Assembly (NCBI GenBank): GCA_030998225.1
Contig: JAPYXD010000701.1
Span: 10,648,501-10,712,500 of the forward strand
Direction of reading: 5' to 3'
Source of the DNA: Diplolepis rosae
Lineage: Eukaryota; Arthropoda; Insecta; Hymenoptera; Diplolepididae
DNA length: 64,000 bases
The notes under the pieces are model-generated. The model worked only from the letters and a program-made list of their open reading frames with translations. It was not told the origin of the DNA and did not search any database. Of the stretch, positions 1 through 11,135 are shown piece after piece (position 1 is the first letter of the stretch; each line of letters starts with the position of its first letter). A program made the translations under genes and the position numbers.

Positions 1-118
1 TAAAATCAATTAATTAGTATAATTAAACATTTCAAGAACTCGAAACCACTCAAATCCTCAAAACATAAAAAATACGACCAAATTTGGACCAAAATCACCA
101 CACCTCAATAAAACTATG

Positions 119-1009
119 CACTGAAAAAATTTCGATGAACCGGTTGCACCACCTACAGTACGCCGGCTGCACTGCAGATTCGGAGCAACCGTTGCACAGA
201 TTTCGGGCGTACAGATGCGCGAAAGTAAGGGGCAAATGTTGTTCCTTATATGTGGTACAGCTCGTGTGCCGAAACTGAGTCAGTAGTCACACCATGTAAA
301 GGTGGAATTGACTATACATTCAAAAAATTTACAGTTTTTAATTATTAACAAATTTGAACTTTTTACAATTAGAATTTATTAAATTGTTAGAAAACTTACT
401 AATTATTATTTCTATTTTCTTAACTTTAGTCTTAGTTTTAGAAAAATCCTTTTTCTCTCAGCTCCCGCCATTTAGATGTACTTAGAATCAATTTTATTTG
501 CATGTCGAGTAAATACAAGACATATAACTAGTTTATTATAAGCTTCAATATATGCACAATAATAATGAATCTAATAATGTGCCATCTATTTCTTAAATCT
601 CTTCACATACAATGAAGAGGTTAAGTCACTATTTTTGCTTAAGGGATTTATAGGTTACATATAATAAACATATTTAAAAAGCTTTCAATCAAGTTAAAAT
701 TTTACACTTGCGTTCAAATACTCTTTTCAACTCCTCAAAATGTTTTTTTTTGTATAAAAATATCCATCATTATATCATTAATATAAGAACTATAAGAACA
801 ACGCGTTCTCTTATCACTGGTGTACCATAGTTCCCGAAATCAAAGACGTTTGCACTATGCAGTTCGGAGAGCGCTTGTGCCGATCGAGCGCATCCGCTGT
901 GCGGAAACGGGGTATCAACTGCCCCGAACTGAGGTATAAGATTTATCACGGCGTTTGGCGCTGTTGCTATCCTTATGGGTGCAACCGGTGCACCGAAATT
1001 TTTTCAGTG
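119..1009. mobile_element. Non-autonomous DNA transposon with 32-bp terminal inverted repeats
   Basis: The left end (119-150) and the reverse complement of the right end (978-1009) agree at about 30 of 32 positions, starting CACTGAAAAAATTTCG. The interior has no transposase-like reading frame, and the small frames inside look random. The subterminal parts are GC-richer than the AT-rich middle, which is typical of a MITE-like element. No convincing target-site duplication could be seen, so the superfamily is left open. Confidence 0.7.
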
Positions 1010-1145
1010 TGAGAAAACAAACAAAAAAGGAGGGAAGAAAAAAGAAGGCAACCTTCCAAAACCCCTTCTTTCTTTTTCTTTCGTCCTCTTTTGTCTTTAT
1101 TACCCACCACCATTTACATAAATAAAAAATTAAAACAAACTACTT

Positions 1146-1184
1146 GCCGACGTTTTGGTGCTCTTCCAGCACCCTTTTCAAGGC
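1146..1184 (-). other. Degenerate hammerhead-ribozyme-like motif
   Basis: On the minus strand, a GCC/GGC helix I flanks the core UUGAAAA (consensus CUGANGA). A 6-bp hairpin follows (GGUGCU/AGCACC), then AAAACGUC where GAAACGUC would be expected. Helices are recognisable but at least two core bases are changed, so it is probably inactive. It resembles the ribozyme motifs of Penelope-like retroelements. Confidence 0.3.
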
Positions 1185-1646
1185 TGAAATTCTATAAAAA
1201 ATAAAAAATGTCTCCTACCACCCTCCATGGAAACGTAGACCCTTCTCTATGGAACGTCAACAGGAAACTGCAACAAGACCTTGTGTATCCCTCCCTTTTA
1301 AGTACCTGAAAGACCCTAAGGGTCATTCAGTAAAATTTAAATCGTTTCGCAGAATCTAGAAACCTCAAGAAAATCCACTGTGGAACATCATCTTTAAGGG
1401 GCACAACTAGTTTGAAATTTTTAAAATTTCGCTTTTTTTTACATTCTTTAACAGTCCAGCAGGCGCTTTTCGAAGAAGAGGAAGGTGAATTGTATGGGCC
1501 TGGAATAGCAGATTAGCTCTAGGTATGATACTTTAAAATTTATAACAATGAAATCAGTACTTTTATCTTTAAACGCGTTTTTCTCAAAACTACATTTTTC
1601 AAATTTGCTGCAGCTGTAACTCAATAACAAATCATCCGATCGACTA

Positions 1647-1818
1647 TAATTGGACCCGATTGGGACCGATTGAACCCATTTCAAAAACATCATTGAAACC
1701 AATTTATTAATCGGATACAAAATGGTCTCGCCTGATTGAATCCGATTAATAAATCGGTTTCAATGATGTTTTTGAAATGGAGTCAATTGGATCAATCGGT
1801 CCCAATCGGGTCCAATTA
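1647..1818. repeat. Hairpin (foldback) repeat, ~75-bp arms
   Basis: Positions 1647-1715 and 1741-1818 are near-perfect inverted copies around a loop of about 25 bp. The arms carry the words ACCCGATTGGGACCGATTGA and ATTAATCGGA. The hairpin lies where the mariner remnant to its right loses homology, so insertion of this element may have cut that mariner. Confidence 0.75.
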
Positions 1819-1829
1819 TTTTCTTCTAC

Positions 1830-2529
1830 AAGGGTGTCGATTTGACTCTGGAGTTTAGTGGTGAATCCATGTTTCATGCATTGTCACATACCGCATGCAA
1901 AAATGCTTTTTATTGCGCTGAAACAGCTTCAAACAGCGCTCTGAATCGCCAACGCGTTGTTCTTTTTGATCGACAGTGAGGAAACGCGGTACCCATATCA
2001 AACAGAGCTTTACCATGCTCAAATGTCCATGCAAAATGGCGAATACACTGCCTTCTGATATCTTTAAGGTGTCAGCTATCCCACGCAACTTCAATTTACG
2101 ATCGATTAAAACCATTTTGTGGACCTTTTTTATGTTTTCTGGAACAACTGTGGAATTTGGGCAACCAGAGCGTTCAGCGTCATCAGTGTTTCTACGGCCG
2201 CGTTTAAAATCAGCAAACCACTTCTCTACCATTTGTCTCGATGGAGCAGAGATCGGATAACACTTGTCAAGCCATTGCTTTGCTTAATCGGTATTTTTTC
2301 CCATTAAAAAGCAATGCTTTATCAACACACGAAATTTACATTTTTTCATCGTTTTGAAAATTACAAAAGTAGCGTCACTAAAACCACTATAACTTGTGAA
2401 CTAAACGTCACATTGTCATGGAATTCTGACACGTATCGTTTAAAGGTTGGTACTTCCTAAAAATCATATGGATTTGTCAATAGTGGCGCCATCTATATGT
2501 CATCTTACGAACTTATTGAGTGATGTGTT
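1830..2529 (-). mobile_element. Truncated mariner element
   Basis: The right end (ending CTTATTGAGTGATGTGTT near 2529) matches the right end of the mariner at 21150-24283. The element is truncated on the left, near the hairpin at 1647-1818, so the C-terminal half of the transposase and the left inverted repeat are missing. Confidence 0.8.
1855..2349 (-). pseudogene. Mariner transposase, N-terminal half, broken
   Basis: The frame starts at ATG 2349 (MKKCKFRVLIKHCF) and runs through the paired helix-turn-helix DNA-binding region (WFADFKRG, DDAERSG, WVPRFLT) to HETWIHH, where the first catalytic aspartate lies. That aspartate is His here (MHETW instead of MDETW). There is an in-frame stop about 22 codons from the start and another after WIHH. 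The catalytic half with the second and third aspartates is absent. It is the same lineage as the copies at 21-24 kb and 33-34.6 kb. Confidence 0.85.
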
Positions 2530-2756
2530 AATTTAAGTGTCAAGTTTCACCAAAAAATTACAGAATTCAGCATTCTAACTTTCATACCAATCCGTACCAA
2601 TGCGCTGAAATTCAATCCGAACGAATCCGAGCCATTCCGAAAAAATTTTTTCAATCTTGCTTGTTGCGATTCAGTTGAAAATAAATCTGACTCAATATGA
2701 ATTAATTCGAAACAAGTTTTTAATCCGATCATCAGATGGGTTCAGCACGAATTAAA

Positions 2757-3400
2757 CGCACATCACATGAAAAAATGTTTGTATGCTTGAGTTTCTTTTC
2801 TTCCGCGGAATAAAGGAGAACCTTTTCTGCATCGTATCGTTACTTGTGATGAAAAATGGTTCCTCTATGATAATCGTGAGCATTCAGCAAGATGGTTAAA
2901 TAAGGATGAAGTACCAAAACATAGCCCAAAACCAAACATTCATCAAAAGAAGCTCATGGTTACTGCTTAAGGAAGCAGCCACGGTCAAACCTAATCAATC
3001 AATCACAGCAGAGACCTATTGTAATCAAATGGACAACATGATGAAGAATCTAGAAAAAAAACAGCCAAGATTAGTGAACAGTGATAGGCCGATTCTCCAA
3101 CATAATAATGCTCGCCCACACACTGAAAATCGGACGCAATTAAAAATACTGGAATTGGATTTGGAAACTATCGATCAAACTCCGTATTCACCAAACCTTT
3201 CATTTACTGATTATCATTTGTTCCGGAATTTGGATAACTTCTAACAAGAAAAAATATTCAATTCCTAACAGGCCATCGAAAATGCGTTTTTCGCTTTCAT
3301 ATCAGTTCTCGCTTCCCAGGCTTCTATGCAAAAGGCATACATGAATTACTATTAAAATGGCAAAAGTGTATCGATGCCTCAGGAGCATCCCAGGTAGCAG
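2757..3400 (+). pseudogene. Mariner transposase C-terminal half (cecropia/Hsmar1-like)
   Basis: A frame from about 2815 reads HRIVTCDEKWFLYDN, which contains the first catalytic Asp. It continues to about 2966, where it is frameshifted. The second frame (to 3243) holds ITAETYCNQ, LQHNNARPHT and TDYHLFRNLDNF. The second catalytic Asp is Asn (HNNARPH for HDNARPH), while the third Asp (TDYH) remains. The C-terminal WQKCIDA motif appears in a third frame near 3356. The N-terminal DNA-binding half is missing. It is clearly a dead fossil of a lineage different from its neighbour at 1855-2349. Confidence 0.8.
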
Positions 3401-4300
3401 GATCGTAGGCTTAAGTGTAACTTTAAAACGCCATCAGATGCACTAAAATGCATACATGTTTAAGTTAAGATGCGAACGCCTAAGGCAGAATTTTTTCATA
3501 TATCAGAATTATGATATTTATGGGTCGTTTTAGACTGCATCAATACAGCATGACATCGCGAAAGTTCAGCAAGGGACAGTCCCTGCTTTACGGCAGCATA
3601 AATACAACAACAAATGTACCATTCTAATTCTCAGGTTATGTCTGCTTCAGGGCACCACCAACAAATGGCAACATGACATATTTGTTAACTATGTAAAATG
3701 TGCAAAAATAACTTTCATGCACATAGCACATCGATAACTTTTTTGTATTAATCTAGAGGACTCGAAAAAGTTTTTTGGAAAAAAAACAGAATGAAGAATG
3801 TTGCATCATTCATCAATCTCAAGTTAAAATTAGAAGGTGCATTAAGTCTGCAGTAATTGAGACATCACGTTTAAACCACAGCACTCATTTTTGACGGCGC
3901 AGTTATGCTGCCTTTATCGATGAAAACGGAGGCTCATATTTTGAGGCGGATTAGAGGCTCATTCACGGCGCACTCATGAGTTAGCCTCTGAACTGTGCCA
4001 TAAAGTAGACAAGATATGACCGCTTATGGCTGAATCATGTTAACATGGAAGTCAGACCGTCGAATCAGTTTTCATTCTACATTAAATGCGACTTTAGAGG
4101 TATTTAACTAATCCTCGCCTTTGGATGTTGCGAATATTTCAAAATTACAAAGACATTCGAGGAAGTCCATTTGAATTCTGGAATATGAAGCTGCACGTTC
4201 TGCTATCGGGGATACTTTGAATAATTAAAATGTGATTTTATTCGAAGAACAATAAAGCAAAGATTTGAATCTGAACTTCCAACTTTATACTTAATGACCC
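3401..4300 (+). other. Intergenic stretch, no gene recognised
   Basis: There is no long reading frame, splice-framed exon or clear inverted repeat. Some GC-richer words occur (3540-3670 and 3890-4010) that look like old unclassified repeats. Confidence 0.4.
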
Positions 4301-4535
4301 AAAAGATTGAAAACTTGGTTCGGATTAATTAGATTAAGTCGGATTAGGTCAGATTGGTTTTCTGCTCATTTGCATCGAGTGGGATTTAAAAACTTATTTC
4401 GAATTAGTTCAGATTAGCGCAGGATATAATCCAATCTGAAACATTTACCACAGGGATTTTAAAAAGCTTTAGCGAATCACGGACATTTATACCTAAGAAA
4501 ATATCCTGATTATATATTTTATATGTTCCAAGTAG

Positions 4536-5043
4536 GATTCAGAGGGAAAAGGCATCATAAGACATACTGCTGATGCAGTAGGAAATTCTGGTCCTTCATT
4601 TTTAATTGCACCTATAGATAAACCTAATATATCCAGAAATGATATTCGCAGATATGTAAGTACATCTAATTAAAACAATGCTCGTTACAGAACATTAAAA
4701 CCATTAAGAGTAAATTTTCTCCAAACTATGAAAATATTTTCCGTACTTATTGTTTGAGAGCAAGTTAGAGAATAAAACTTTTTTATGTTTGAGAAAAACT
4801 ACGGTGGCTTTTTTAATTAAACAGAAATATATTCTTGGAATTGCTGGCTTTGCTGTTTCAATAAGAGGACGTACTCACGTGACTTATAGATGTGCTTACC
4901 CATTTATTCCTCTTGCGAACCGTGCAATATCAGAGTTCAGTGTGTTAGACATAATTTTGTGCCGCAAAAGCAAAAAAATTGGTAAGAAAACGTTACATAT
5001 CAATGGAAAAAACTGTATAGATGTGGCCACCACAAATAAATAG
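4536..5043 (+). pseudogene. Broken copy of the secreted serine-protease-homologue family (exons 4 and 5)
   Basis: Exon 4 is 4536-4655 (120 nt, phase 0), following an AG acceptor and ending at GTAAGTA. It contains GIIRHTADAVGNSGPSF, matching IRN/IRHPAGP in exon 4 of copies 1 and 2. The 138-bp intron is similar to the matching introns of the other copies. Exon 5 starts at 4794 with K-N-Y-G-G, the counterpart of the protease GDSGGP loop. It then carries one extra T in a run of six (about 4808-4813) that shifts the frame. After the shift it reads LIKQKYILGIAGFAVSIRG and continues to a stop at 5043, as in the other copies. Exons 1-3 are not visible in the window and may lie to the left. The single T could also be a sequencing error. 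Confidence 0.65.
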
Positions 5044-5277
5044 TTACATTGGGACCAGGCGTTTGTGTTTAGTTATTACAGCCACATAATTATATGGGCT
5101 AAACCATATGATCATTAAAAGCAAGTATTTGGTTTGTTACAACAAAAAATATCTGTTGAACTGTCTAAAATGTTCTTAGCATTGATACACCTTTAAGGTA
5201 GAAAAATATCTTGGATCTAAGTATACTGCTATTAAGATCCAAATTAAGAATCAAGTACCTTAGATTTAAGATACATA

Positions 5278-6204
5278 CACAGTGTGATCTAAAAATAACC
5301 GAACTTTTTAGTTATAGAATAAAACAAGTATGGTATTATGTTTCAAAGATAAAATTCTATTCAAAGTAGGATCCATTTAACTCAATACAACGTTTGGAAC
5401 GATCAACCAATTGATCCATAGACTTTTTGGGTTTTTGGGATGTTCTTTAGCATCTGTGTCACAGCTGCTTAAATGGTTGGAACGTCATCGTAAAAAGCTC
5501 CTTTCATTGCAGTTTTCAGTTTTGCGAACAGAAAATAGTCACACGATGATAGATCAAGCGAATACGGAGGGTGGTCGATGACACAAATCTGTTTTTTCAT
5601 CAAAAATTCGTTGACTTTTTAGGTCTTGTGAGGTGGTGCATTTAACTGATGTGGAACAAAACTTGCACAGACCTTTCTTTTACCCACATCTTCGGTTAAT
5701 ATTGTGTAGAATGTACAGTAGGATGAATTTAATTCTTCTGTCAGCATTCTCACAGTGAAATTTGCATCGATAGCGACTATTTCACCTACTTTTTCCATTA
5801 ACTCAGCACGATTTGATGCTTCTGGTCGTCCAGGTCTTGGATCATAATTTACATCGTCACAGACATTTTTAAATCGTATAAACCAGGTGGAAACTTGAGT
5901 ACGACCCATACAATCATCACCATGAACTTTTGCTAATAATTTGTAAGTCTTAGCAAATTTTTTATCGAGTTTAAAACAAAATTTGATATTTGCTCTTTGT
6001 TCCAATTTGTTTTTACAACATAACTACAAAAACTACTGAAATTATAACATGCGTAATTTTTTGACCTGACAACTGATTTGCTTGAACTTGTTTGCGCTTG
6101 AAAGAAGAAAAATGTTCCTTTTTACCGCTGCCAACGTTTAATAGATGGCGCTACGTATTCTATGATTTAAATTAAAAGGTCGGTTATTTTCAGATCACAC
6201 TATG
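5278..6204 (-). mobile_element. Internally deleted mariner with TA target duplication
   Basis: The inverted repeats are CACAGTGTGATCTAAAAATA at the left and its near complement ending at 6204. TA dinucleotides flank both ends (5276-5277 and 6205-6206). At 927 bp it is shorter than a full mariner (about 1.3 kb). It is the same lineage as the element at 47491-47959, whose ends and N-terminal protein are very similar. Confidence 0.85.
5390..6005 (-). pseudogene. Mariner transposase with internal deletion
   Basis: It starts at ATG 6005 with MEQRANIKFCFKLDKKF. The N-terminal helix-turn-helix region (TWFIRFKN, DPRPGRPEAS) runs to VPHQLNAPP, then a stop at 5619. After a deletion that removes the first and second catalytic Asp, the C-terminal part resumes with HPPYSLDLSSCDYFLF, which contains the third Asp. 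A further in-frame stop follows VPTI. It cannot encode an active enzyme. Confidence 0.8.
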
Positions 6205-6536
6205 TATACGTGCGCGCGCTTCAAAACCTCAAGACCTGACCTTTCGAATCTAAGATACGATGTAATTTAAATTCAATATATTGGGTTTGGAAACGAAGTC
6301 ATTTCGTTTTTTTCGTGATTTCCAAAGCAAGTTTTTTAATACAAATAACAAACATTAATCAATTATGTATTGACCATTTTGTTCGATGACCTTTTGCCAT
6401 CTTATAGTCAGCCCCATAATTTCGCTTTCGTAGAAAGTTTGGTTCTTAGAGGCAAAAAACTGAATCAACTCATTTTTGACAGCCTCATTTTAATCGAATG
6501 TTTTTCCATTCAAATAGTTTTGAAGTGAACGGAATA

Positions 6537-7780
6537 CCAGGGGTGTTAGTTGAAGTTTGCCGGTTTTTTGAATAAAGAAAACACTTAATTCTCAAGGGAA
6601 TCTCAAAAAAATTTTATTCAAAGTATTGATCATTGGATTCTACACATTTGGCCCATCTTTCAGGCAAATCATGTCATGGGCCATTTTTCGACTTCTTCAA
6701 AATTGGCGAAGCGCTGCTCTGCGAGTGAGTGTCACATCGATGCAAAAAAGGTGATAGTCGGACGGGGCGAGGTCTGGAGAGTACGGCGGGTGCGATAATA
6801 TTTCCCAATTCAATGCTTTTAATGTGTTCTTCACCACTTTAGCGGTATGAGACGGTGCGTTGTCATGTTGTAGGATAACTTTGCCATGTCTTCGGGCCCA
6901 TTCCGGACGTTTTTCGATCAACGCATGATTCAAATTGACAATTTGTTGTCGGTGGCGATCCGTATTCACCATCTCACCAGGTTTTAATAACTCGAAGTAC
7001 ACCACACCACACTGGTCCCACCAAACACAGAGCATTGTCTTACGGCCAAAGCGATTTGGCCTTGGAGTCGATGGGCCGACCTCACCAGGTGAAAGCCATG
7101 ATTTTTTCCGCTTCGGGTTCTCGAAATAAATCCATTTTTCGTCCCCCGTAACAATTCGATGCAGAAAAGATTTTCTTTCAAACCTTTGAAGCAGCATTTC
7201 ACAAATGGTTTTTCGATTTTCAATTTGTCTATCGTTCAGTTGGTGTGGTACCCATTTTCCATACTTTTGGATTTTTCCCACGGCTTTTAAACGTTGGCAA
7301 ATTGCTCCTCGGGTCACATTTTGTGTTTGTGCCAATTGTTGTTGCGATTGGGTTGGGTCTTCATCCAATAACGCCTGCAGTTCCTCGTCTTCGAACTTTT
7401 TCGCTGCACCAGGATGTTCAATGTCCGTTAAATCGAAATCTCCACTTTTAAATTGACGAAACCATGTCTCACATGTTCTAATCACTGGAGCATGTTCACC
7501 ATAAGTTTCTACCAGCAATGGATGAGCTTCAACTGCTTTTTTCTTTTGATGAAATAAGAAAAGCAACGAATGCCGCAAATGCGATTTACTTGGAACGAAA
7601 CTCGACATATTCACTGAGGTAAACAACTATGATGCTATTATTTTGGCAGAATGTAATTGTGTATTTTTGAAGGTTATTGTCCATAGAAAAATATGACATA
7701 GATGCCAAATCATAGAAATGTATACATATCTGTAGCGACATCTATGAGTAAAACCGGAAAATTTCAACTAACACCCCTGG
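6537..7780 (-). mobile_element. Near-complete mauritiana-type mariner inserted in the older mariner
   Basis: The left end CCAGGGGTGTTAGTTGAA and the right end TTCAACTAACACCCCTGG are perfect inverted repeats, and both are flanked by TA (6535-6536 and 7781-7782). At 1244 bp it is close to the usual mariner length. Removing it rejoins the flanking Hsmar2-like element, which shows the order of insertion. Confidence 0.93.
6614..7608 (-). pseudogene. Mauritiana-type mariner transposase, almost intact
   Basis: I take ATG 7608 (MSSFVPSKSHLR), the family start, although an upstream ATG at 7626 is in frame. The open frame runs to 6697. It includes the helix-turn-helix domain, linker WVPHQLN, and all three catalytic aspartates: TGDEKW, LQHDNAPSH and SPDLAPSDYHLF, in DD34D spacing. 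After DYHLF a one-base shift diverts the frame to a false end. The true C-terminus (LAEQRF, then LPERWAKCVESNDQYFE, stop near 6614) lies in other frames with about 20 codons lost. It is the best preserved transposase in the window apart from this damaged tail. Confidence 0.9.
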
Positions 7781-8170
7781 TATATGGTCTGGCGTTATCT
7801 TGATGAAGATGATGCCTTTACGAGTTGCCAGTTCTGGCCGCTTTTCCTTGATTTCTTTGTCCAATTTCATTATCTGACGACAATAGACATTCGAAATGAT
7901 GGTTTAGTTTCTTAAGAGAAGCTCAAAATAAACAATACCTTTGAAATTCCACTAAACACTCAGCATAATTTTCTTTTCACGAATATCGGCTTTTGATGTC
8001 GATTGTGCAGACTCATCTCGCTTGCTCCATGGTTTTTTTCGCACGACGTTATCGTAAACAACCCATTTTGCATCGCCCGTTATGATTCGCTTTACAAATG
8101 GATCGGTTTCGTTACGTTTCAGCAGTGAATCGCAAATGAAAATTCGTTTGGTGAGTTGGATTTCGTTCAA

Positions 8171-9133
8171 TTATTTCTAATATTTTTAACCGGAATTACT
8201 AGTACGGCTCTCCGTAACATTTTTTTCCGGTTGAAATAACCGGTATTCTGGTTGTTTAAACCAGACTTTTTCCTGAATGTAATAAATAATCTTTTTTTAT
8301 TCATAAATCACTAATTTTTTCTAGATTTGATAAACTGGAAAAATAAAATGATCTTGACTTTAAGGGTATATCATTGACGTGACTCTATCTAATACTCTTT
8401 TTTTTACGTTTAGTGCCTTTTCTTCAATTTCGCAAATTTTTTCAATTTTTTCATTACATTAAAAAAAAAAAGTTGACCCTGCGATGACCTAAAAAAATGA
8501 CCTCTAGGCGAATATCATTGCCTGTACCTGATTTATTTTTGTAAAGTCAAATCCTTTTTGTCTTTATCATATTTTCGATTAAATACATAAGAACCAAGCT
8601 CATACATCCGGTAAAATTTATTGATAATTTTCTTTACATAATATTTACCACGCGAAAGATAAGAAGTAACTATTATTCAAATAAATAATATAATCTTGGC
8701 AGAAAAAATGATTGAGAAATATTATCTTATGTCATTGAAAAGGAACGTTATCACTCTTACATAATGGTAGGAACAAATTAACTAATTGTATTAAAACTTT
8801 GTTACTGCTGAAATTTACAACTGATTTTCAAGTCACCCGTTTGAATGATTTATATGCATTTTTGAATGATTTCTCAGATTCACTTTTCAGAACAAGGTGT
8901 TGAACTCTTTTTACTCTTATACACAAACAAATGCGCAGTTTCTATGCATTTACAAAAAAATATATATAGGCATGTCTATATCTATGTATCTATATTGGCA
9001 TACATATATGCCATTTCTATGCTATTCAAATTCATGAACTCCACGAATCGGAATAATTTTGCAGATATCTTATTTTATTAATCAATAAAAAATAATAAAA
9101 ATTATTCAAATTTTTTATAATTTCAATGAAGTA
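8171..9133 (+). other. AT-rich intergenic stretch without a gene
   Basis: 8185-8275 has a small palindromic patch (AACCGG words) related to the MITE at 53108-53990. Otherwise there is simple AT-rich sequence. A 71-codon frame at 8866-9081 has no recognisable motif and lies in TATA-rich sequence, so I do not call it. Confidence 0.4.
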
Positions 9134-9557
9134 AGGTAAATGTACTAGTCCTCGGACATGTGCCAGAGTCCGGACAAAGTCAATCGTTTCCAACTTTTGT
9201 TAAATGAATAATTAATAAATTTTACTGAAATTTTTTTTTAAATAAGCTGTAGTTAAGAATTAAGATGACACGAAACATTTTGTTTTCTTGAGCAATAGCT
9301 TAAAAAAAAATCAATATTGTGTAAGTCGATGTCAATTATTTCTCAGAAAATATTACGCGTTTACTGTTTTCGTTAAAATGTATTTATTTTTTTAAAGATT
9401 TTATTATTCTTATGTTAATAAATAAACAATCCGGACACTGGATCACGTAACATTCCAATGTGCCAGTCCTTCGACACAATTACCAAGACTAGCGCCGCAA
9501 CCTTTTTGTGTTGTGCTAGTCGCCGACAATCGAAAAGTTATTGACTTTTTATGCTGT

Positions 9558-10276
9558 AATAGTATATTATGTGCCTAGGTGCATAATGAAGGTTATTACG
9601 CGACGAGCGACAATCCTCGCAGGAGATCAAAGCCGAGGCGCGATCAGTGCTGCGAGCATTTTAAGCGAGTCTCGTAATTACCCGAATTGTGTGCATTGGC
9701 ACATATTCTATTTTATGTGACTTCGGCGCATATACGAGTTTTTATGCGTACACTCGAATCCAATCTGAAAAGGTCGAAATTGCCGTGATTATCGCCAATC
9801 TCACTTGACATTCTGCGAATACTTCCGGCCATTTTGAATTTCTCACTTTTGTGTAGTAGTAGCGTATTGTAATAGACCCATGCGCAGTTCAAATGTACAA
9901 TGCTTTCTCAGTACGGTGCCAACGCTGTACGAAGAAGAAGAAGAATAAGTAGAAGATTACACTCCGATGTATCGTAATAGGCGCATGCGTAGTTCATTTT
10001 TACATTAGATTCCTCTGTATCGTAATACACAACATTACGCTACTCTCAACTGTAGCGTAAAAACTCGTATACGCACCGAAGTCACATAAAATAGAATACG
10101 TGCCAATGCACACAATTTGGGAAATTACGAGACTCGCGACAATGCTCGCAGGACGGATCGCGCCTCGGATTCGTCTCGGCTTCGTCTCGGCTACGCCTTG
10201 GCTTCGATCTCCTGCGAGCATTGTCGCTCGTCGCGCAATAACCCTCATTGTGCGCCTAGGCACGTAATATACTATT
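9558..10276. mobile_element. Foldback element with long arms inserted in the 2-kb transposon
   Basis: The arms run inward from AATAGTATATTATGTGCCTA (left) and its near complement at the right end, for more than 200 bp. Both arms contain GCGACGAGCGACAATGCTCG-like and AGTCACATAAAATAGAATA words. The centre has a GAAGAAGAAGAAGAAT run. Related single-arm copies lie at 26937-27486 and 33066-33545. Confidence 0.8.
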
Positions 10277-10339
10277 GTTTGCCCTTCACTATCGCAAGCA
10301 ACAAATAAGAAGAAAAAATTTAACAAACATTCTCAACCT

Positions 10340-10725
10340 TACGCTGCAACGGGAGACGGTTGGATGAAATGGTATAGAGATCATGAGGAAAAGAAACTCG
10401 CAATTCAGCTTGAAAAAGAAGAAAGGGTAAAGCTGAGAAAACAGCAACAAGAAGGAAAACCAGTGTTGGCAAAAATTAAGAAGGAGAAAGCAATAGAATA
10501 AGCGAAGAAAAAGACGGAGGAGTGTGGTGAGTTTGAGAGGATTAAGAAAGAGAAGCAGATTGAAAAAGCGAAACGAAAGCAAGGATCAAAAGAGAGGAAA
10601 AAGCTGAAAAGAACAAACGAAGACAAGAAAATCGAAAAGCAGAAGCAGTTGAGAATCAAACACTGACCAAGGGGAAGAAGACAAAAAAGGACAAAGCAAT
10701 CGACGAAGATATTAACGATGACTAG
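10340..10725 (+). pseudogene. Charged coiled-coil coding remnant in the 2-kb transposon
   Basis: The plus frame from about 10340 reads GDGWMKWYRDHEEKK and continues with a Lys/Glu/Gln-rich helix to a TAA near 10500. After that stop the same frame continues as KKEKQIEKAKRKQ to about 10664. The composition suggests a coiled-coil C-terminal tail of an element-encoded protein. No catalytic motif is visible and the family is not recognised. Confidence 0.45.
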
Positions 10726-11135
10726 CGCTCGTATTCGTTGTAATTCAATAATGAAATAATTTTTGTTTAAAACAAATATTGATTGATTGTATCAAAAAGT
10801 TCGTTAAAAACAAAAATAAACGTGTTATATATTGTTTCAATTAATGTACTTTTAATAATTATCTTGTCCGGAGACTCGAGCATGCATTTTCGGCCACTCA
10901 CGCAATCACATTTGACTTGTCCGAGGACTGGCATACGTGTATCAATCATCATAATTCTTTTATATTATCAAAATTGATGACTCAAAACCATTATCAAGTA
11001 TATTTTTGTGAAGAAAATGATATCCCTAATATTTTTACTATGATAAATGAACAATAGATAGCAATTTCATGGAAAGGTTAATTATTTTTTCCGCTCTGAT
11101 GTCTTAACTGTCCGAGGACTGGTACATTTACCTTA

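Larger units (their letters stand above)
2570..4450. repeat. Diverged inverted copies of an AATCCGA-rich repeat flanking 3 kb of debris
   Basis: 2570-2760 and 4300-4450 share words in opposite orientation, for example AATTCGAAACAAGTTTTTAA near 2706 against the complement of TTTAAAAACTTATTTCGAA near 4387. They may be the ends of one old element or two separate insertions. The similarity is weak and was judged by eye. Confidence 0.3.
6281..8165 (-). mobile_element. Irritans/Hsmar2-like mariner, interrupted by another mariner
   Basis: The left end starts TTGGGTTTGGAAACGAAGTC, close to TTGGGTTGGCAGCAAAGTC at 29707. The right side is truncated near 8165. The transposase (minus strand) is visible as 7952-8170, with NEIQLTKRIFICDSLLKRN, a first catalytic motif TGDAKW (GDE changed to GDA), then ADIREKKIMLSV. 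The segment beyond 7781 resumes the HQDNARPH region in decayed form. It is split at 6535/7781 by a younger mariner. Confidence 0.8.
9134..11133. mobile_element. 2000-bp TA-target DNA transposon (pogo/Tc1-like), internally decayed
   Basis: The left end AGGTAAATGTACTAGTCCTC and the right end GAGGACTGGTACATTTACCT are inverted repeats with TA on each side (9132-9133 and 11134-11135). Subterminal copies of the core CAGTCCTCGGACA recur near 9465 and 10915. The interior holds a coding remnant (10340-10725) and a foldback insertion (9558-10276). The TA target and size suggest the Tc1/mariner/pogo superfamily, but no DDE motif is left. Confidence 0.8.

Noticed and set aside
84..278. 64-codon plus-strand frame
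   Set aside because: It lies across the inverted-repeat end of the transposon at 119-1009 and has no motif.
1448..1720. 90-codon minus-strand frame
   Set aside because: About a third of it lies in the hairpin arm (1647-1715), and it has no recognisable domain.
10289..10659. Overlapping hydrophobic minus-strand frames of 84-97 codons
   Set aside because: They are the antisense of the Lys/Glu-rich coding remnant; reversing such codons gives Phe/Leu/Ser-rich false membrane proteins.
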